64,000 nt of DNA, from contig NZ_AUFU01000001.1 of the NCBI RefSeq assembly GCF_000426665.1, positions 124,001 through 188,000 of the forward strand, written 5' to 3'. The position numbers were made by a program, and so were the translations under genes. The notes under the pieces were generated by a model. The model had not been told where the DNA came from. It saw only the letters and a program-made list of their open reading frames with translations, and searched no databases. This document shows, piece after piece, positions 19,687 through 28,704 of the stretch (positions within the stretch are counted from its first letter, which is position 1; every line of letters begins with the position of its first letter). The stretch is from Centipeda artemidis DSM 19719. GTDB taxonomy: Bacteria > Bacillota > Negativicutes > Selenomonadales > Selenomonadaceae.

Positions 19687-20565
19687 CTACAGTGGCGGAA
19701 ACGCTTTCTCAGGGTACATCTCCTGCGCCGCCGCGTCATAGCGCCCGATGCCAAGGAACACACTGCCGCTGTAGACGCGGTAGAGCCCCTCATTGAGAGG
19801 GACGTTCCGATCGGTCGTGGAGAGCCCGCTGTAGAACGCCTTGACGCGCGTAGGGGCGAGCTCATAGCGCGGGATATGCCAAAGGACTTCGTCGGGCGCG
19901 CGCAGTGCCTCCCCACACACCTCCGCAAGTTCTTCGAGCGTATAGGCGTCGCTTAAATAGAATTCTCCGACACGCGTGCGCAGGAGAAACCGCAGGAGTG
20001 CGGGCAGTCCGAGCTTTGCGCCGATGTCCATGCAAAGGGAGCGGATATATGTCCCCTTGGAGCAGTCAACATCAAAGAGAATACTATGCCGTGCGGGATT
20101 GTACGCAAGAAGCGCAACGCCGTAAATCTCTACACGCCGCACGGGAACCTCGATCTCCGTCCCCCGGCGCGCGAGGTCATAAGCGCGCATTCCGCCGATC
20201 TTAATCGCGGAATGCACGGGCGGACGCTGAGCTATTTTGCCGATGAAGTCTACGAGCGTTTTGATGACGACGTCCTCCGGCGGAAAGGAAAATGCCGGCA
20301 GTGATTCGGTCACCGTGCCGTAGACGTCGCCCGTATCGGTCGCGCATCCGAAAGACAGCTCGGCGCGATAGGATTTGTCCGCGATCTCCATATACTCGAT
20401 GAGACGCGCCGCGCGTCCAAGCGCGACGGGGAGCACTCCCGCCGCCGCTGGATCCAGTGTGCCGGCGTGTCCCACGCGTTTTTGCTTAAAAATACGCCGC
20501 ACGACATCAATGACATCGTGCGACGACATTCCCGGCGGTTTCAATACGTTGATGAATCCGTCCAT
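19687..20565 (-). CDS. truB: tRNA pseudouridine-55 synthase
   Basis: A 292-residue enzyme that converts U55 of the tRNA T-loop to pseudouridine. The catalytic Asp38 is in GHAGTLDPAAAGVLPVALG, and CSKGTYIRSLCMDIG is the second family motif. The start INVLKPPGMSSHDVI is typical. The C-terminal PUA-like part is present. It starts one base after the nrnA stop and is the last gene of the rimP-nusA-infB operon, its usual place in Firmicutes. Confidence 0.97.
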   Translation of the reverse strand: MDGFINVLKPPGMSSHDVIDVVRRIFKQKRVGHAGTLDPAAAGVLPVALGRAARLIEYMEIADKSYRAELSFGCATDTGDVYGTVTESLPAFSFPPEDVVIKTLVDFIGKIAQRPPVHSAIKIGGMRAYDLARRGTEIEVPVRRVEIYGVALLAYNPARHSILFDVDCSKGTYIRSLCMDIGAKLGLPALLRFLLRTRVGEFYLSDAYTLEELAEVCGEALRAPDEVLWHIPRYELAPTRVKAFYSGLSTTDRNVPLNEGLYRVYSGSVFLGIGRYDAAAQEMYPEKAFPPL

Positions 20566-20566
20566 A

Positions 20567-21514
20567 TTATTCGCTTAGTGCCCTCCCGATGGCGGCGAGG
20601 ATCATGCTGCGCGCCTCGTCAAACGGTGCGTGCAGGGTACAGCCCGCTGCACGGATATGCCCGCCGCCGTCAAATTCCTGCGCGATGCGCGAGACGTTGA
20701 CGCCCTTGGAGCGCATACTGACGCGGTAGGTATCGTGTTCGAGCCACTTCATGAAGAATACGATCTGCGTACCCTCAATGACGCGGAGCTTATCGAGCAG
20801 TCCCTCGGTCGTTTTGACCTCTTTCGCACGCTCCTCATCGATGAATACGGCGGCGACTTTGCCGTCATAGAACATCTCGAGGTTTCGGATCGCGCGCACC
20901 TGCGCCATGACCTCATCGTAGGATTTCACCTCCATGGCAACGGAGATGATGTTCGGCTTCACGCCGATCTCGATGAGATCCGCCGCCGTGCGCATCGTGT
21001 GCGGCGTTGTGTTGGAGAACCGGAAAAATCCCGTGTCCGTTGCGATCCCCGTGTAGAGACAGGTCGCCATATCGAGTGAGCATGTGCCGCCCATCTCGCG
21101 GATGATCTCGCACATGATCTCGCAGGTCGCGGCGCGGCTCGGATCGAGGTAAAGGTACTCGGCTTCCTCGTCGTTCGTGACATGATGGTCGATGTTGAGC
21201 ACGCGTAGTGCATCGACGGACGGGACAACCGCCCCTGTGCGCCGCAGTTCGACATCGCAGACAACGAGAAGGTCGGCTGTATAGCGTTGTCCTTCTTCGG
21301 GGCGCTCGATCGTATCGAGCCCCGGCAGTACGCGGAACGTGCGTGGGAGCTCGTCGTCGATGAGAACGCGCGCCTCCTTGCCGAGGCTGCGGAGGAAATG
21401 CATCAGTCCGAGCGTCGATCCGATGGAGTCGCCGTCAGGACGGATGTGTGAAGTCAAAATGACGGTCTGTGCATCGTGCAGGAGACGCGCCGTATCGGTC
21501 AGATTGATTTTCAT
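20567..21514 (-). CDS. nrnA: DHH-family oligoribonuclease / pAp phosphatase
   Basis: A 315-residue manganese-dependent phosphoesterase that degrades short RNA fragments and converts pAp to AMP. The metal site is seen as SHIRPDGDSIGS (His23, Asp27, Asp29), Asp in LLVVCDVELRR and the DHH triplet in NIDHHVTND. The DHHA1 substrate domain ends with FDGGGHIRAAGC. The start overlaps the rbfA stop by four bases (ATGA). The rbfA-nrnA-truB order is the usual Firmicute one. Confidence 0.95.
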   Translation of the reverse strand: MKINLTDTARLLHDAQTVILTSHIRPDGDSIGSTLGLMHFLRSLGKEARVLIDDELPRTFRVLPGLDTIERPEEGQRYTADLLVVCDVELRRTGAVVPSVDALRVLNIDHHVTNDEEAEYLYLDPSRAATCEIMCEIIREMGGTCSLDMATCLYTGIATDTGFFRFSNTTPHTMRTAADLIEIGVKPNIISVAMEVKSYDEVMAQVRAIRNLEMFYDGKVAAVFIDEERAKEVKTTEGLLDKLRVIEGTQIVFFMKWLEHDTYRVSMRSKGVNVSRIAQEFDGGGHIRAAGCTLHAPFDEARSMILAAIGRALSE

Positions 21515-21885
21515 AGGGTCTCCTCCCGCGCCCCTGCAGGTTTTTCCTCATGAAGGGTGTTCAGTATGCGCTGGATATGATCGCTGTAGTTCAGCGAGGT
21601 GTCGAGCGCAAAGCTGATCTCAGGGGTAAAGCGCAGTCGGATGCGTCTGCCGATCTCGCGTCGGACATATCCGAGCGCGCGATTCAGCCCTGCAAGACTC
21701 TCCTGCACGCCCTTTTCATCCCCCATGACGCTGACATAGATCTTCGCCTCGCGGAGATCCTCGGTACAGGCGACGGATGTGACGGTCACAAAGCCGATGC
21801 GCGGATCCTTCAGATCATGGAGAATGATGTCGCTGATCTCCTGTTTCATTAACTCTTGGACTTTTTCAACGCGAACCTTAGACAA
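21511..21885 (-). CDS. rbfA: Ribosome-binding factor A
   Basis: A 124-residue KH-like protein that binds the 30S subunit during maturation of the 16S rRNA 5' end. Family features are VQELMKQEISDIILHDLKDP, GFVTVTSVACTEDLREAKIY and LRFTPEISFALDTS. The start is a TTG with AAAGGAG upstream. It lies between infB and nrnA in the classic operon, 17 bases after infB. Confidence 0.96.
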   Translation of the reverse strand: MSKVRVEKVQELMKQEISDIILHDLKDPRIGFVTVTSVACTEDLREAKIYVSVMGDEKGVQESLAGLNRALGYVRREIGRRIRLRFTPEISFALDTSLNYSDHIQRILNTLHEEKPAGAREETL

Positions 21886-21902
21886 GCCGTCACGCTCCTT
21901 TC

Positions 21903-24491
21903 TTACTCCTCGGGCGCAGCCTCCGCTTGTGCCGCGGCTGCAGCTGCCGCCTGTGCCTCGCGCTTTTCCTCGGCTGCTTTATTCGCCTCGGCGATGGAGG
22001 TTTCGATCTCCTCCATCGTATAGGCTTCGATGATGTCGCCCTCGGCGAAATCCTTGTAATCGACGATGGAAATGCCGCATTCGTAGCCCGCGGCGACTTC
22101 CTTCACCTCGTCCTTGAACCGACGCAGGGAGTCGATCTCTCCGTCGAACAGCTCCACGTTGTCACGCAGGATGCGGATCTTCGAATTGTTGTGAATCTTG
22201 CCCTCGAGGACGTACGAGCCCGCGACGAGCGCCTTGGAGAATCGCATAACCTGACGAATCTCAACGCGTCCCTGAATAACCTCTTTGTATTTCGGCTTGA
22301 GCATGCCGCTCATCGCATCCTTGACGTCGTTCAGTGCGTCGTAAATGACGCGGTAGGTACGGATGTCGACGTTCTCGGTGTCCGCGAGACGGCGCGCATT
22401 CGCATCCGGCCTGACGTTGAACGCGATGACGATCGCGCCCGACGCCGCTGCGAGCATGATGTCGGACTCGCTGACCGCACCGACGCCCGAATGGACGATG
22501 TTGACGCGTACTTCGTCGTTCTTATTGAGTCCGAGCAGTGCGTTGTTCAGTGCTTCGACAGAGCCCTGCACATCCGCCTTGACAACGATGTTGAGATCCT
22601 TGATGTCGCCCTGCTGGATCTGCTGGAAGAGAGCGTCGAGCGAGACGCTCTTGGACTTGATGAGATCACGGCGCTGGTTGCCGAGACGTGCCTCGGCGAT
22701 GGAGCGCGCCTGTTTTTCATCGACGGCGGCGAGGATGTCGCCCGCCGACGGGACGTCGTTCAGTCCCAAAATCTCAACCGGCATGGAGGGTCCTGCCTTC
22801 TTGACGTTATCCCCGCGGTCGTTGATCATCGCGCGCACATGTCCGTATGCTGTGCCGACGACGATGGAGTCGCCGATGCGCAGGGTGCCGCTCTGCACGA
22901 GGACGGTCGCAACGGAGCCGCGTCCCTTGTCGAGTTTTGCCTCGATGATGACGCCGCGCGCTTCGCGGTTCGGATTTGCCTTCAACTCCTCCACCTCGGC
23001 GACGAGCAGGATGTTCTCGAGGAGTTCGTCAATGCCCATGCGCTGTTTTGCAGATACCGGCACCATGATGGTCTCGCCGCCATATTCCTCGGCGACCAGT
23101 CCGTACTCCATGAGTTCCTGCTTGACGCGCTCGGGGTTCGCGCCGGGCTTATCAATTTTGTTGATGGCGATGATGATGGGGACGTTCGCCGATTTTGCAT
23201 GATCAATCGCCTCGACAGTCTGCGGCATAACGCCGTCGTCTGCCGCGACGACGAGAATCGCCACGTCCGTGATCTGTGCGCCGCGCGCACGCATCGCCGT
23301 GAACGCCTCATGTCCGGGGGTATCGAGGAATACGATCTTCTTGCCCTGACAGATCACCTGATAGGCACCGATGTGCTGTGTGATGCCGCCCGCCTCGTGC
23401 GTGCTGACGGAGGTGTTGCGGATCGCGTCGAGCAGCGAGGTCTTGCCGTGGTCGACGTGTCCCATGACGGTGACGACGGGCGGACGCTCTTTGAGCGTCT
23501 TCGGATCGTCGACGATCTCGGGGATCAGCGTCGGATCGACATCCGGCGGCAGCTCCTCGGTCGTGACGCCGAACTCGGCGGCAACAAGGGTTGCCGTGTC
23601 GAAATCGATCTCCTGATTGATGCTCGCCATGACGCCCATGAGGAGCAGTTTCTTGATGATGTCGGACGCGGTGTAGCTCATCTTGGATGCGAGATCCTTG
23701 ACGGCGATCGTCTCGGGCAACTTGATGTGCTTCGGACGGGCGATCTCGACCTTTGGCGCAGGTGTAGGCGCAGTGCGCCCCTTACGCTGTTTGCGCGCGC
23801 CGCTGCGCCCTGCACGCGGCAGATCCGTCCGCTCCTCGCGGTCACGCCGCTGTCCGCCGCGGCTGCCGCGGCTGCGGTCTCCGCCGCCCGTGTTCTCGCC
23901 GCCGCGTCCGCTGCGGCGACGACCGGTCTCGCGTCCTTCTGCGGGAGGCGGTGCCGCCATCGCAGCAGGTGCGCTTGGACGCCCCGCACCGGCGCGCCCT
24001 GCAGGACGTCCGCTGCTGCTGTGTCCGCCCGCATTTCCGCCGGCGGACGAGGAGCGTGCAGGGCGAGCGCTTCCTGCATTCGACGCTCCGGAACTCTCAC
24101 TGCGCGTCTTAGCAGGCGCCTGACGTACGATTACAATGCCGGGTGCCTTTGTTCGGGCACGCAGTACCTGCTTCTCTGGCGCGGGTATCTCTGCCCTTCC
24201 TGCCGAGGCTGCCGACTCACCATCCTTCTGTGCCGGTGCTGCAGGTCGTACGTCCTTCTTTGCGAGGCGCTCTTGCTGCGGAGCGGGGGCTTTGCTCTGC
24301 ATGGACTCCCTGCGTACGGGCTTTGCCGTCCGCCCAAGCTCCGCCTTGACGGCGGCGCGTTCTTCCTCACCGACAGCACTGAACATGTTCTTCACTTTGT
24401 AGTTCTTGCTCTTCAGAATATCAATAATGGTATTTTTGTCCGTCTTGAATTCTTTCGCCAAATCGGTGATTCTGTATTTCGATTCTGACAT
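21903..24491 (-). CDS. infB: Translation initiation factor IF-2
   Basis: An 862-residue GTPase that places initiator tRNA on the 30S subunit and promotes subunit joining. The N-terminal IF2N domain (about 1-55, [20 protein letters not shown]) is followed by a long disordered Ala/Pro/Gly/Arg linker (about 60-250), a second IF2N-like domain ([18 protein letters not shown]) and the G domain: P-loop [13 protein letters not shown], switch [20 protein letters not shown]. Domains II, III and C2 follow. ATG at 24491 overlaps the ylxQ stop by one base. The linker is expanded and GRGG/RSGR-rich. Confidence 0.98.
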   Translation of the reverse strand: MSESKYRITDLAKEFKTDKNTIIDILKSKNYKVKNMFSAVGEEERAAVKAELGRTAKPVRRESMQSKAPAPQQERLAKKDVRPAAPAQKDGESAASAGRAEIPAPEKQVLRARTKAPGIVIVRQAPAKTRSESSGASNAGSARPARSSSAGGNAGGHSSSGRPAGRAGAGRPSAPAAMAAPPPAEGRETGRRRSGRGGENTGGGDRSRGSRGGQRRDREERTDLPRAGRSGARKQRKGRTAPTPAPKVEIARPKHIKLPETIAVKDLASKMSYTASDIIKKLLLMGVMASINQEIDFDTATLVAAEFGVTTEELPPDVDPTLIPEIVDDPKTLKERPPVVTVMGHVDHGKTSLLDAIRNTSVSTHEAGGITQHIGAYQVICQGKKIVFLDTPGHEAFTAMRARGAQITDVAILVVAADDGVMPQTVEAIDHAKSANVPIIIAINKIDKPGANPERVKQELMEYGLVAEEYGGETIMVPVSAKQRMGIDELLENILLVAEVEELKANPNREARGVIIEAKLDKGRGSVATVLVQSGTLRIGDSIVVGTAYGHVRAMINDRGDNVKKAGPSMPVEILGLNDVPSAGDILAAVDEKQARSIAEARLGNQRRDLIKSKSVSLDALFQQIQQGDIKDLNIVVKADVQGSVEALNNALLGLNKNDEVRVNIVHSGVGAVSESDIMLAAASGAIVIAFNVRPDANARRLADTENVDIRTYRVIYDALNDVKDAMSGMLKPKYKEVIQGRVEIRQVMRFSKALVAGSYVLEGKIHNNSKIRILRDNVELFDGEIDSLRRFKDEVKEVAAGYECGISIVDYKDFAEGDIIEAYTMEEIETSIAEANKAAEEKREAQAAAAAAAQAEAAPEE

Positions 24492-24826
24492 CAATCCACC
24501 CCCGTCGGTATTTCATGCAGATAGGCGTCCAGCCGCTCCGCAAATCCTCTATCTATCAATACGGCGACCGCGCGGTACTCTTTTCCGAGGCACCGTCCCA
24601 GCCGCTCTGCTCTTAATAACTCCACATATGGAACATTCCGTCGTTCCGCCATATTCGTAAATTTGCGCTTTGTTTCTTCCGAGGCATCCGCCGCGAGCAA
24701 GAGGTATGTCCCTCGCCCTTTTTCAAGTGTCTCCTCCGCCACGAACGCACCCGAGACGATGCGGCGCGCGCGCGCCGCCATACTCAGTAAATTCTCGACA
24801 CGGTTCTCAGTCTGTGCATTCATCAT
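24491..24826 (-). CDS. ylxQ: L7Ae/L30e-family ribosomal protein YlxQ
   Basis: A 111-residue protein with the L7Ae/L30e/Gadd45 fold, which binds kink-turn RNA. Markers are [20 protein letters not shown] at the start and [16 protein letters not shown] in the core. Its exact role is unsettled in bacteria. GGAGGG lies 4 bases before the start. It sits between ylxR and infB with one-base overlaps, its invariant Firmicute position. Confidence 0.92.
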   Translation of the reverse strand: MMNAQTENRVENLLSMAARARRIVSGAFVAEETLEKGRGTYLLLAADASEETKRKFTNMAERRNVPYVELLRAERLGRCLGKEYRAVAVLIDRGFAERLDAYLHEIPTGVD

Positions 24827-25102
24827 CTAGCCCTCCGTACGCGCCCGCAGGGCTTCCGAGAGTGCATCGTAGACAGCGGCCGCAACCCGCCCCTTGAACG
24901 ACCACGCGAGGCCGTTGTGTTTCCGCGCTGCCAGCAGACACTCTTCACGCGGACAGAGATACGCGCCGCGCCCGGGGCTCTTTCCCGTCGCGTCGATGGA
25001 AACATCCCCCGACGGAGCACGCACAATGCGGATGAGTTCGCCCTTGGGATGCTTCTCCCGACAGCCGACGCACAGCCGCTCGGGCTGTTTCGCCGGCTCC
25101 AA
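24827..25102 (-). CDS. ylxR: YlxR/RnpM (DUF448) RNA-binding protein
   Basis: A 91-residue RNA-binding protein. The family signature is complete: RLCVGCREKHPKGELIRIVR, then KSPGRGAYLCPREECL, giving four cysteines in two pairs and the GRGAY loop. YlxR is known to bind and modulate RNase P in Firmicutes. TTG is the start, with GGGAGG 5 bases upstream, directly after the nusA stop. It is translationally coupled to nusA and ylxQ. Confidence 0.94.
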   Translation of the reverse strand: MEPAKQPERLCVGCREKHPKGELIRIVRAPSGDVSIDATGKSPGRGAYLCPREECLLAARKHNGLAWSFKGRVAAAVYDALSEALRARTEG

Positions 25103-26242
25103 TTAGGCCTCCCCCGCTGCAGGTTCCTCTGCAGCGTCCACTTCGACGACGAGCTCTGCCGCAGGGGGCTCTGCTTCCTGTGCTGCCTGGGACTCGCTCT
25201 TGATATCGATTTTCCATCCTGTGAGCTTAGCCGCCAATCGGGCATTCTGCCCTTCCTTGCCAATGGCAAGCGAGAGCTGATAATCCGGCACGACAACGCG
25301 GGAGATTTTCTCTGTCTCGCTCACGGCGACCGAGATCACTTTTGCGGGGTTCAGCGAGTTCGCGATGTAGGTCGCGGGATCTTCACTCCATTTCACAATG
25401 TCGATCTTTTCGCCCGCCAACTCGTCTACCACCGCCTGTACACGCATGAAATGCGGACCGACGCACGCGCCGATGGGATCGACACGCTCCTCTGTAGAGT
25501 GGACAGCAACCTTGGAGCGGCTGCCTGCCTCACGCGCAATCGCCTTGATCTCGACGATGCCCTCCTGCATCTCGGGCACCTGGAGCTCAAACAGCTTTTT
25601 GAGGAGTCCCGGGTGCGTACGCGAGAGCATGATCTGCGGGCCGCGGGGCGAGCGTTTGACCTCAATGATGTACGCACGAATGGCATCGCCATAATTGTAT
25701 GTCTCGCCGGGTATCTGTTCTGTCGGCATCAGCACTGCCTCTGCTTTTCCGATATCGACGTACACGCTGCGCCCCTCAATGCGCTGAACAATTCCCGTCA
25801 CGATATCGGCGGAGCGGTTCATATACGCTTCGTAGACAATGCCGCGCTCCGCCTCGCGCAGACGCTGCATGACCACCTGTTTCGCGGTCTGCGCTGCAAT
25901 GCGCCCAAAGTTTGCAGGAGTCATCTCGATCTCGACCACATCGCCGACCTGATAGTCCGGATTGATGGCATGCGCCTGTGCAAGAGAGATGTCTGTGACG
26001 CCGCTCTCGGCTTCCTCGACCACCGTCTTGATGGCAAAGACGTGGAATGCGCCCGTCTCGCGTGAAAGCGCGATGCGTACGTTCTGCGCCGATCCAAAGT
26101 TGCGCCGATAGGCTGAAATCAGCGCCGCCTCGATGGTCTCAAAAAGGAGTTCCTCGTCAATCCCCTTCTCGTACGCAAGTTCCTTTAGTGTTTGAAGGAA
26201 CTCCTTTCCGGCATTCGTCTCCTTTGTGATCTTTCTTGCCAA
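25103..26242 (-). CDS. nusA: Transcription termination/antitermination factor NusA
   Basis: A 379-residue RNA-polymerase-associated factor that affects pausing, intrinsic termination and rRNA antitermination. Domains in order: N-terminal RNAP-binding domain (1-130, FLQTLKELAYEKGIDEELLF), S1 (about 135-200, GIVQRIEGRSVYVDIGKAEA), and two KH domains (about 230-345, containing VDPIGACVGPHFMRVQAV and SLAIGKEGQNARLAAKLTGW). A Glu/Ala-rich tail ends the protein; the E. coli-type acidic repeats are missing, as is normal for Firmicutes. It is the second gene of the operon. Confidence 0.97.
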   Translation of the reverse strand: MARKITKETNAGKEFLQTLKELAYEKGIDEELLFETIEAALISAYRRNFGSAQNVRIALSRETGAFHVFAIKTVVEEAESGVTDISLAQAHAINPDYQVGDVVEIEMTPANFGRIAAQTAKQVVMQRLREAERGIVYEAYMNRSADIVTGIVQRIEGRSVYVDIGKAEAVLMPTEQIPGETYNYGDAIRAYIIEVKRSPRGPQIMLSRTHPGLLKKLFELQVPEMQEGIVEIKAIAREAGSRSKVAVHSTEERVDPIGACVGPHFMRVQAVVDELAGEKIDIVKWSEDPATYIANSLNPAKVISVAVSETEKISRVVVPDYQLSLAIGKEGQNARLAAKLTGWKIDIKSESQAAQEAEPPAAELVVEVDAAEEPAAGEA

Positions 26243-26256
26243 AGCCCAAATCCTCC

Positions 26257-26706
26257 CTAAAAGTCGATATGCAGACGCACCTGAGATACCTGCTCCATCG
26301 GGATGCGCACATCGTCGTCCAGTATCAATACATTTCCGTCATAGCCGGTGAGCGCACCCGTCAAGTTCTTTTTACCGTCAAGGGGCGCATAAAGCGCCAC
26401 ATCGACACGCTTGCCGTGTTCTCGTTCAAAGTCGCGCGCCTTGCGCAGCACACGATCAAGCCCGGGTGAGGAAACTTCGAGGATATAAGCATCGGCAATG
26501 AAGTCCTCACGGTCAAGGATCTCCTCCAGTCGCTCGCTGAGCGTCCGGCAGTCCTCGATGTCGATACCGCCCTCTTTGTCGATGTAGACGCGGAGATACC
26601 AATCGCGTTCACGTACATATTCGACGTCTACGAGTTCCAATTCCGGCTGTACCGGCAGGAGATCCTGTACGATCTCCTCGACGCGCTCCTCGATCTTCGC
26701 GCTCAT
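26257..26706 (-). CDS. rimP: Ribosome maturation factor RimP
   Basis: A 149-residue cytoplasmic protein needed for 30S assembly. It has the N-terminal alpha/beta domain (ELVDVEYVRERDWYLRVYID, GGIDIEDCRTLSERLEEILD), the conserved EVSSPGLDRVLRKARDFERE and the C-terminal SH3-like barrel. ATG at 26706 is preferred because GAGAGGG precedes it; the upstream open frame runs through the leader hairpin. It is the first gene of the operon and has its own promoter and structured leader. Confidence 0.95.
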   Translation of the reverse strand: MSAKIEERVEEIVQDLLPVQPELELVDVEYVRERDWYLRVYIDKEGGIDIEDCRTLSERLEEILDREDFIADAYILEVSSPGLDRVLRKARDFEREHGKRVDVALYAPLDGKKNLTGALTGYDGNVLILDDDVRIPMEQVSQVRLHIDF

Positions 26707-26781
26707 CGTTTCCCTCTCTATCCTAACCGCATCACAGAGGGAAGCACGACGCAAAGCGCCCTGCTTCCTTTTTACATGAAT

Positions 26782-26809
26782 GAAAGAGTGGGCTTTCACC
26801 CACTCTTTC
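26782..26809 (-). promoter_or_regulatory. Hairpin in the rimP operon leader
   Basis: A perfect 11-bp stem, GAAAGAGTGGG / CCCACTCTTTC, with a 6-base loop, about 75 bases before the rimP start and about 20 after the predicted transcription start. No U-tract follows, so it is not a plain terminator. It may stabilise the message or serve in feedback by NusA or RimP; function is unproven. Confidence 0.55.
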
Positions 26810-26832
26810 CACGTCTTAAATGAATTTCCTAG

Positions 26833-26861
26833 AGTATATCATATGATATAGGCTTTGTAAA
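26833..26861 (-). promoter_or_regulatory. Promoter of the rimP-nusA-infB operon, -35 inside a palindrome
   Basis: Minus strand TTTACA (26861-26856), a 17-base spacer and TATACT (26838-26833). The -35 lies at the centre of the inverted repeat 26845-26871 (arms GATATAGG and CCTATATC plus CTTT/AAAG), an arrangement typical of an operator. Confidence 0.7.
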
Positions 26862-26930
26862 GCCCTATATCACGCAAACTCGCCTGTGGCTTCACCAAAT
26901 ATTTTCGTCCGGATCGCCAGGCTGAATTTT

Positions 26931-27317
26931 CTACCTTCCGTATAAATGCCGCGTCAGCCACGCAAGCACACGCCCTCTCCCAACGAGACTGACGATTGCC
27001 CCGAGAATACAGACACCGACAATCACCATAGCAATCGCGGGCAGTGCGACAAAAATGATGAAAGCAAGCAGCGCGGCAAGGACAAGCCCCCAAATAATGG
27101 AGGAAAGGAGCGACGGCTGCGGCGGCGCTCCGCCGATACGGACATAACGCACGGAACTTCGCTGCGCGCGCTCATATGCCCCGCCCGAAGACCGGTATGC
27201 TTCTGCCTGCGGCGACTCCGCATCGGCCGCCGTACCATCCTCATCAACCGTAACGCCACGATACGCAGCATTCTCCGCCTCACTCATTGGACGTACGCGC
27301 GAATCCTGATCTTCCAT
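26931..27317 (-). CDS. Small membrane protein with two transmembrane helices, unknown
   Basis: A 128-residue protein. ATG at 27317 is chosen over one 30 bases upstream because AAGGGAGGAG lies 8 bases before it. The first about 70 residues are acidic, polar and probably unfolded (ending SSVRYVRIGGAPPQP); then two close hydrophobic helices follow, about 73-96 (IIWGLVLAALLAFIIFVALP) and 97-115, and a short basic tail. I do not recognise the family. It is the only gene between comF and the rimP operon and may be its own unit. Confidence 0.6.
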   Translation of the reverse strand: MEDQDSRVRPMSEAENAAYRGVTVDEDGTAADAESPQAEAYRSSGGAYERAQRSSVRYVRIGGAPPQPSLLSSIIWGLVLAALLAFIIFVALPAIAMVIVGVCILGAIVSLVGRGRVLAWLTRHLYGR

Positions 27318-27554
27318 AAAAGGTTCTCCTCCCTTGATATTTTCCATAGAATAATTTCAGCGCAGAACATCTTTTATTCTGCACTGCCCGGGACACAATA
27401 AAAAGTAGGCTCAGATTGCGAGCTGTACTTGACTATTTTTCCAATACAATTTGTTCCAATTTCACTTACTTTGCGTCTACATTCTACTAAATTGTCCGGC
27501 TGTCTGCAAGTAAAACCGCTGCAGTACTTAGAACTTCTCTTTCGATATAAAGGG

Positions 27555-28205
27555 TCAGCTATGCTCACTCGCAAGGACAAGGGCATATATATTTTCCGCA
27601 CCCGCGCGTTTGAGCGTGCGCGCACACTCCAGAAGAGTTGTCCCCGTCGTCATAATATCGTCGAGAAGCAGGATATGCCGTCCCGCGATCTGCGCGCCAT
27701 CCGCGCATACAAATGCCCCGCGCAGCTCACGGCGGCGTTCTTCGCGCGAGAACTCATAAAGCGGTGCAGTTTCACGGCTGCGTACGAGCAGCGATTCGAA
27801 TGCGATCCCATGCGCCTTTAGCCACGGCGCAAAAATCAGCTCCGTCTGGTTGAATCCACGCTCATGTGCGCGCGCGGGAGCGAGCGGGACAGGTACGGCG
27901 ACGATCTGCTCCGGGAGCCGTATGAGTACCGCTTCCCCGGCAGCGAGCATGCCATGGAGATAGGGCAAAACACTTTTCTCTCGACGATACTTGAGCGTAC
28001 GCAGGAGATCCCGCACACCTTCACGGTAATATCCGAGCGCCCAAATCCCCGCAAGATACGATACGGCATCCACAGAACGGGCGACAGTACGCAGTCCTGT
28101 GAGTCGTCTCGTACAAGCACCGCAAAAACCGCCCCGCCGCTCCACATACGATTGGCAGTTCGGACAGCGGGGCGGGAAGAGAAAGTCAACAAACATCGAA
28201 AGCAA
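27555..28205 (-). CDS. comF: ComF family phosphoribosyltransferase-like protein
   Basis: A 216-residue protein of the ComFC group, needed for DNA uptake in naturally transformable bacteria. An N-terminal zinc ribbon (FPPRCPNCQSYVERRGGFCGAC) precedes a type I PRTase fold with the PRPP loop HILLLDDIMTTGTTLLECA. The helper motif RGFNQTELI is also present. TTG at 28205 is taken as start because GGAGGG lies 6 bases upstream; the next ATG is 9 bases downstream. No ComFA helicase gene is adjacent. Confidence 0.9.
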   Translation of the reverse strand: MLSMFVDFLFPPRCPNCQSYVERRGGFCGACTRRLTGLRTVARSVDAVSYLAGIWALGYYREGVRDLLRTLKYRREKSVLPYLHGMLAAGEAVLIRLPEQIVAVPVPLAPARAHERGFNQTELIFAPWLKAHGIAFESLLVRSRETAPLYEFSREERRRELRGAFVCADGAQIAGRHILLLDDIMTTGTTLLECARTLKRAGAENIYALVLASEHS

Positions 28206-28265
28206 ATGTATCCCTCCGGCGTATATAGAAGTTTCTATATTATAACGCAATTTGCTAAAAAATGC

Positions 28266-28294
28266 TTGCGATTCCCTCGGGATTATGATATAAT
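28266..28294 (+). promoter_or_regulatory. Sigma-70-type promoter of an unidentified plus-strand unit
   Basis: TTGCGA (28266-28271), a 17-base spacer and a perfect TATAAT (28289-28294), divergent from comF. The predicted start is near 28301. Confidence 0.75.
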
Positions 28295-28306
28295 AAACGC
28301 AGAAAA

Positions 28307-28345
28307 GAGATATATCTCCTAGGTTCGAAACTAGCGGAAAGGAGA
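28307..28345 (+). promoter_or_regulatory. Two mutually exclusive hairpins controlling a Shine-Dalgarno
   Basis: GAGATATATCTC (28307-28318) is a perfect palindrome. Its 3' half, within TCTCC (28315-28319), can instead pair with GGAGA (28341-28345), the Shine-Dalgarno, aided by TAG/CTA (28320-28322 and 28331-28333). One fold frees the ribosome-binding site and the other hides it. This is seen in the sequence; actual switching is inference. Confidence 0.5.
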
Positions 28346-28380
28346 ATGTCTATTGACACAAATTCTTCAGCGCGGTGACC

Positions 28381-28506
28381 ATGCCTATTGACGGGAATGC
28401 ATCTTTGAAGAAGTATTGCGGCGGCGGATTCTGCCGATACGCACATGGCATAGTGTCAAAAAAGCCGGTTGCAGCGCAGTCACTCCCCGGTGGTTCGGGC
28501 AGTTGA
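28381..28506 (+). CDS. Possible 41-residue cysteine-containing peptide
   Basis: A small open frame (MPIDGNASLKKYCGGGFC at its start) in the orphan transcript. It begins two bases after the stop of a 10-codon frame (ATG 28346) whose first codons are a near copy (MSIDTNSS against MPIDGNAS), so a 20-base segment is duplicated. A weak GGTGA precedes its ATG. Another frame starts with TTG at 28353, 8 bases after AGGAG, encodes 12 residues (MTQILQRGDHAY), then meets an in-frame TGA followed by 55 more open codons. I do not recognise any of these products, and which frame is translated, if any, is unknown. Confidence 0.25.
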   Translation: MPIDGNASLKKYCGGGFCRYAHGIVSKKPVAAQSLPGGSGS

Positions 28507-28704
28507 CAAATTCCTTCTGTACGATTCGATTTCGAAAACCAAGCGCGCAAATTGGATGAATCTATGGGATCTCCAAAACGGTTTCAGCTGAACGTACAAT
28601 ATAAGGCTTTCCAAGGCGCAGATACACGAGGCGTACGCGCGGCGGAAAGGCGACCACACAACTGAATAAGGATGGTTCACAGTTTTATGGTAATATCGAC
28701 ATAG
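28507..28704 (+). other. 3' part of the orphan transcript, no recognisable gene
   Basis: Lies between the putative peptide and the terminator. No frame here has a supported start, and no match to 6S, tmRNA, RNase P or SRP RNA signatures was seen. It may be untranslated RNA. Confidence 0.4.

Noticed and set aside
21927-24488. An 853-residue plus-strand ORF opposite infB
   Set aside because: Shadow frame caused by codon bias; IF-2 on the minus strand is unambiguous.
28353-28560. Possible selenoprotein reading through TGA at 28389
   Set aside because: The hairpin after the TGA is weak, no selenoprotein family matches, and no sel gene is in the window; kept only as an open question in the findings.
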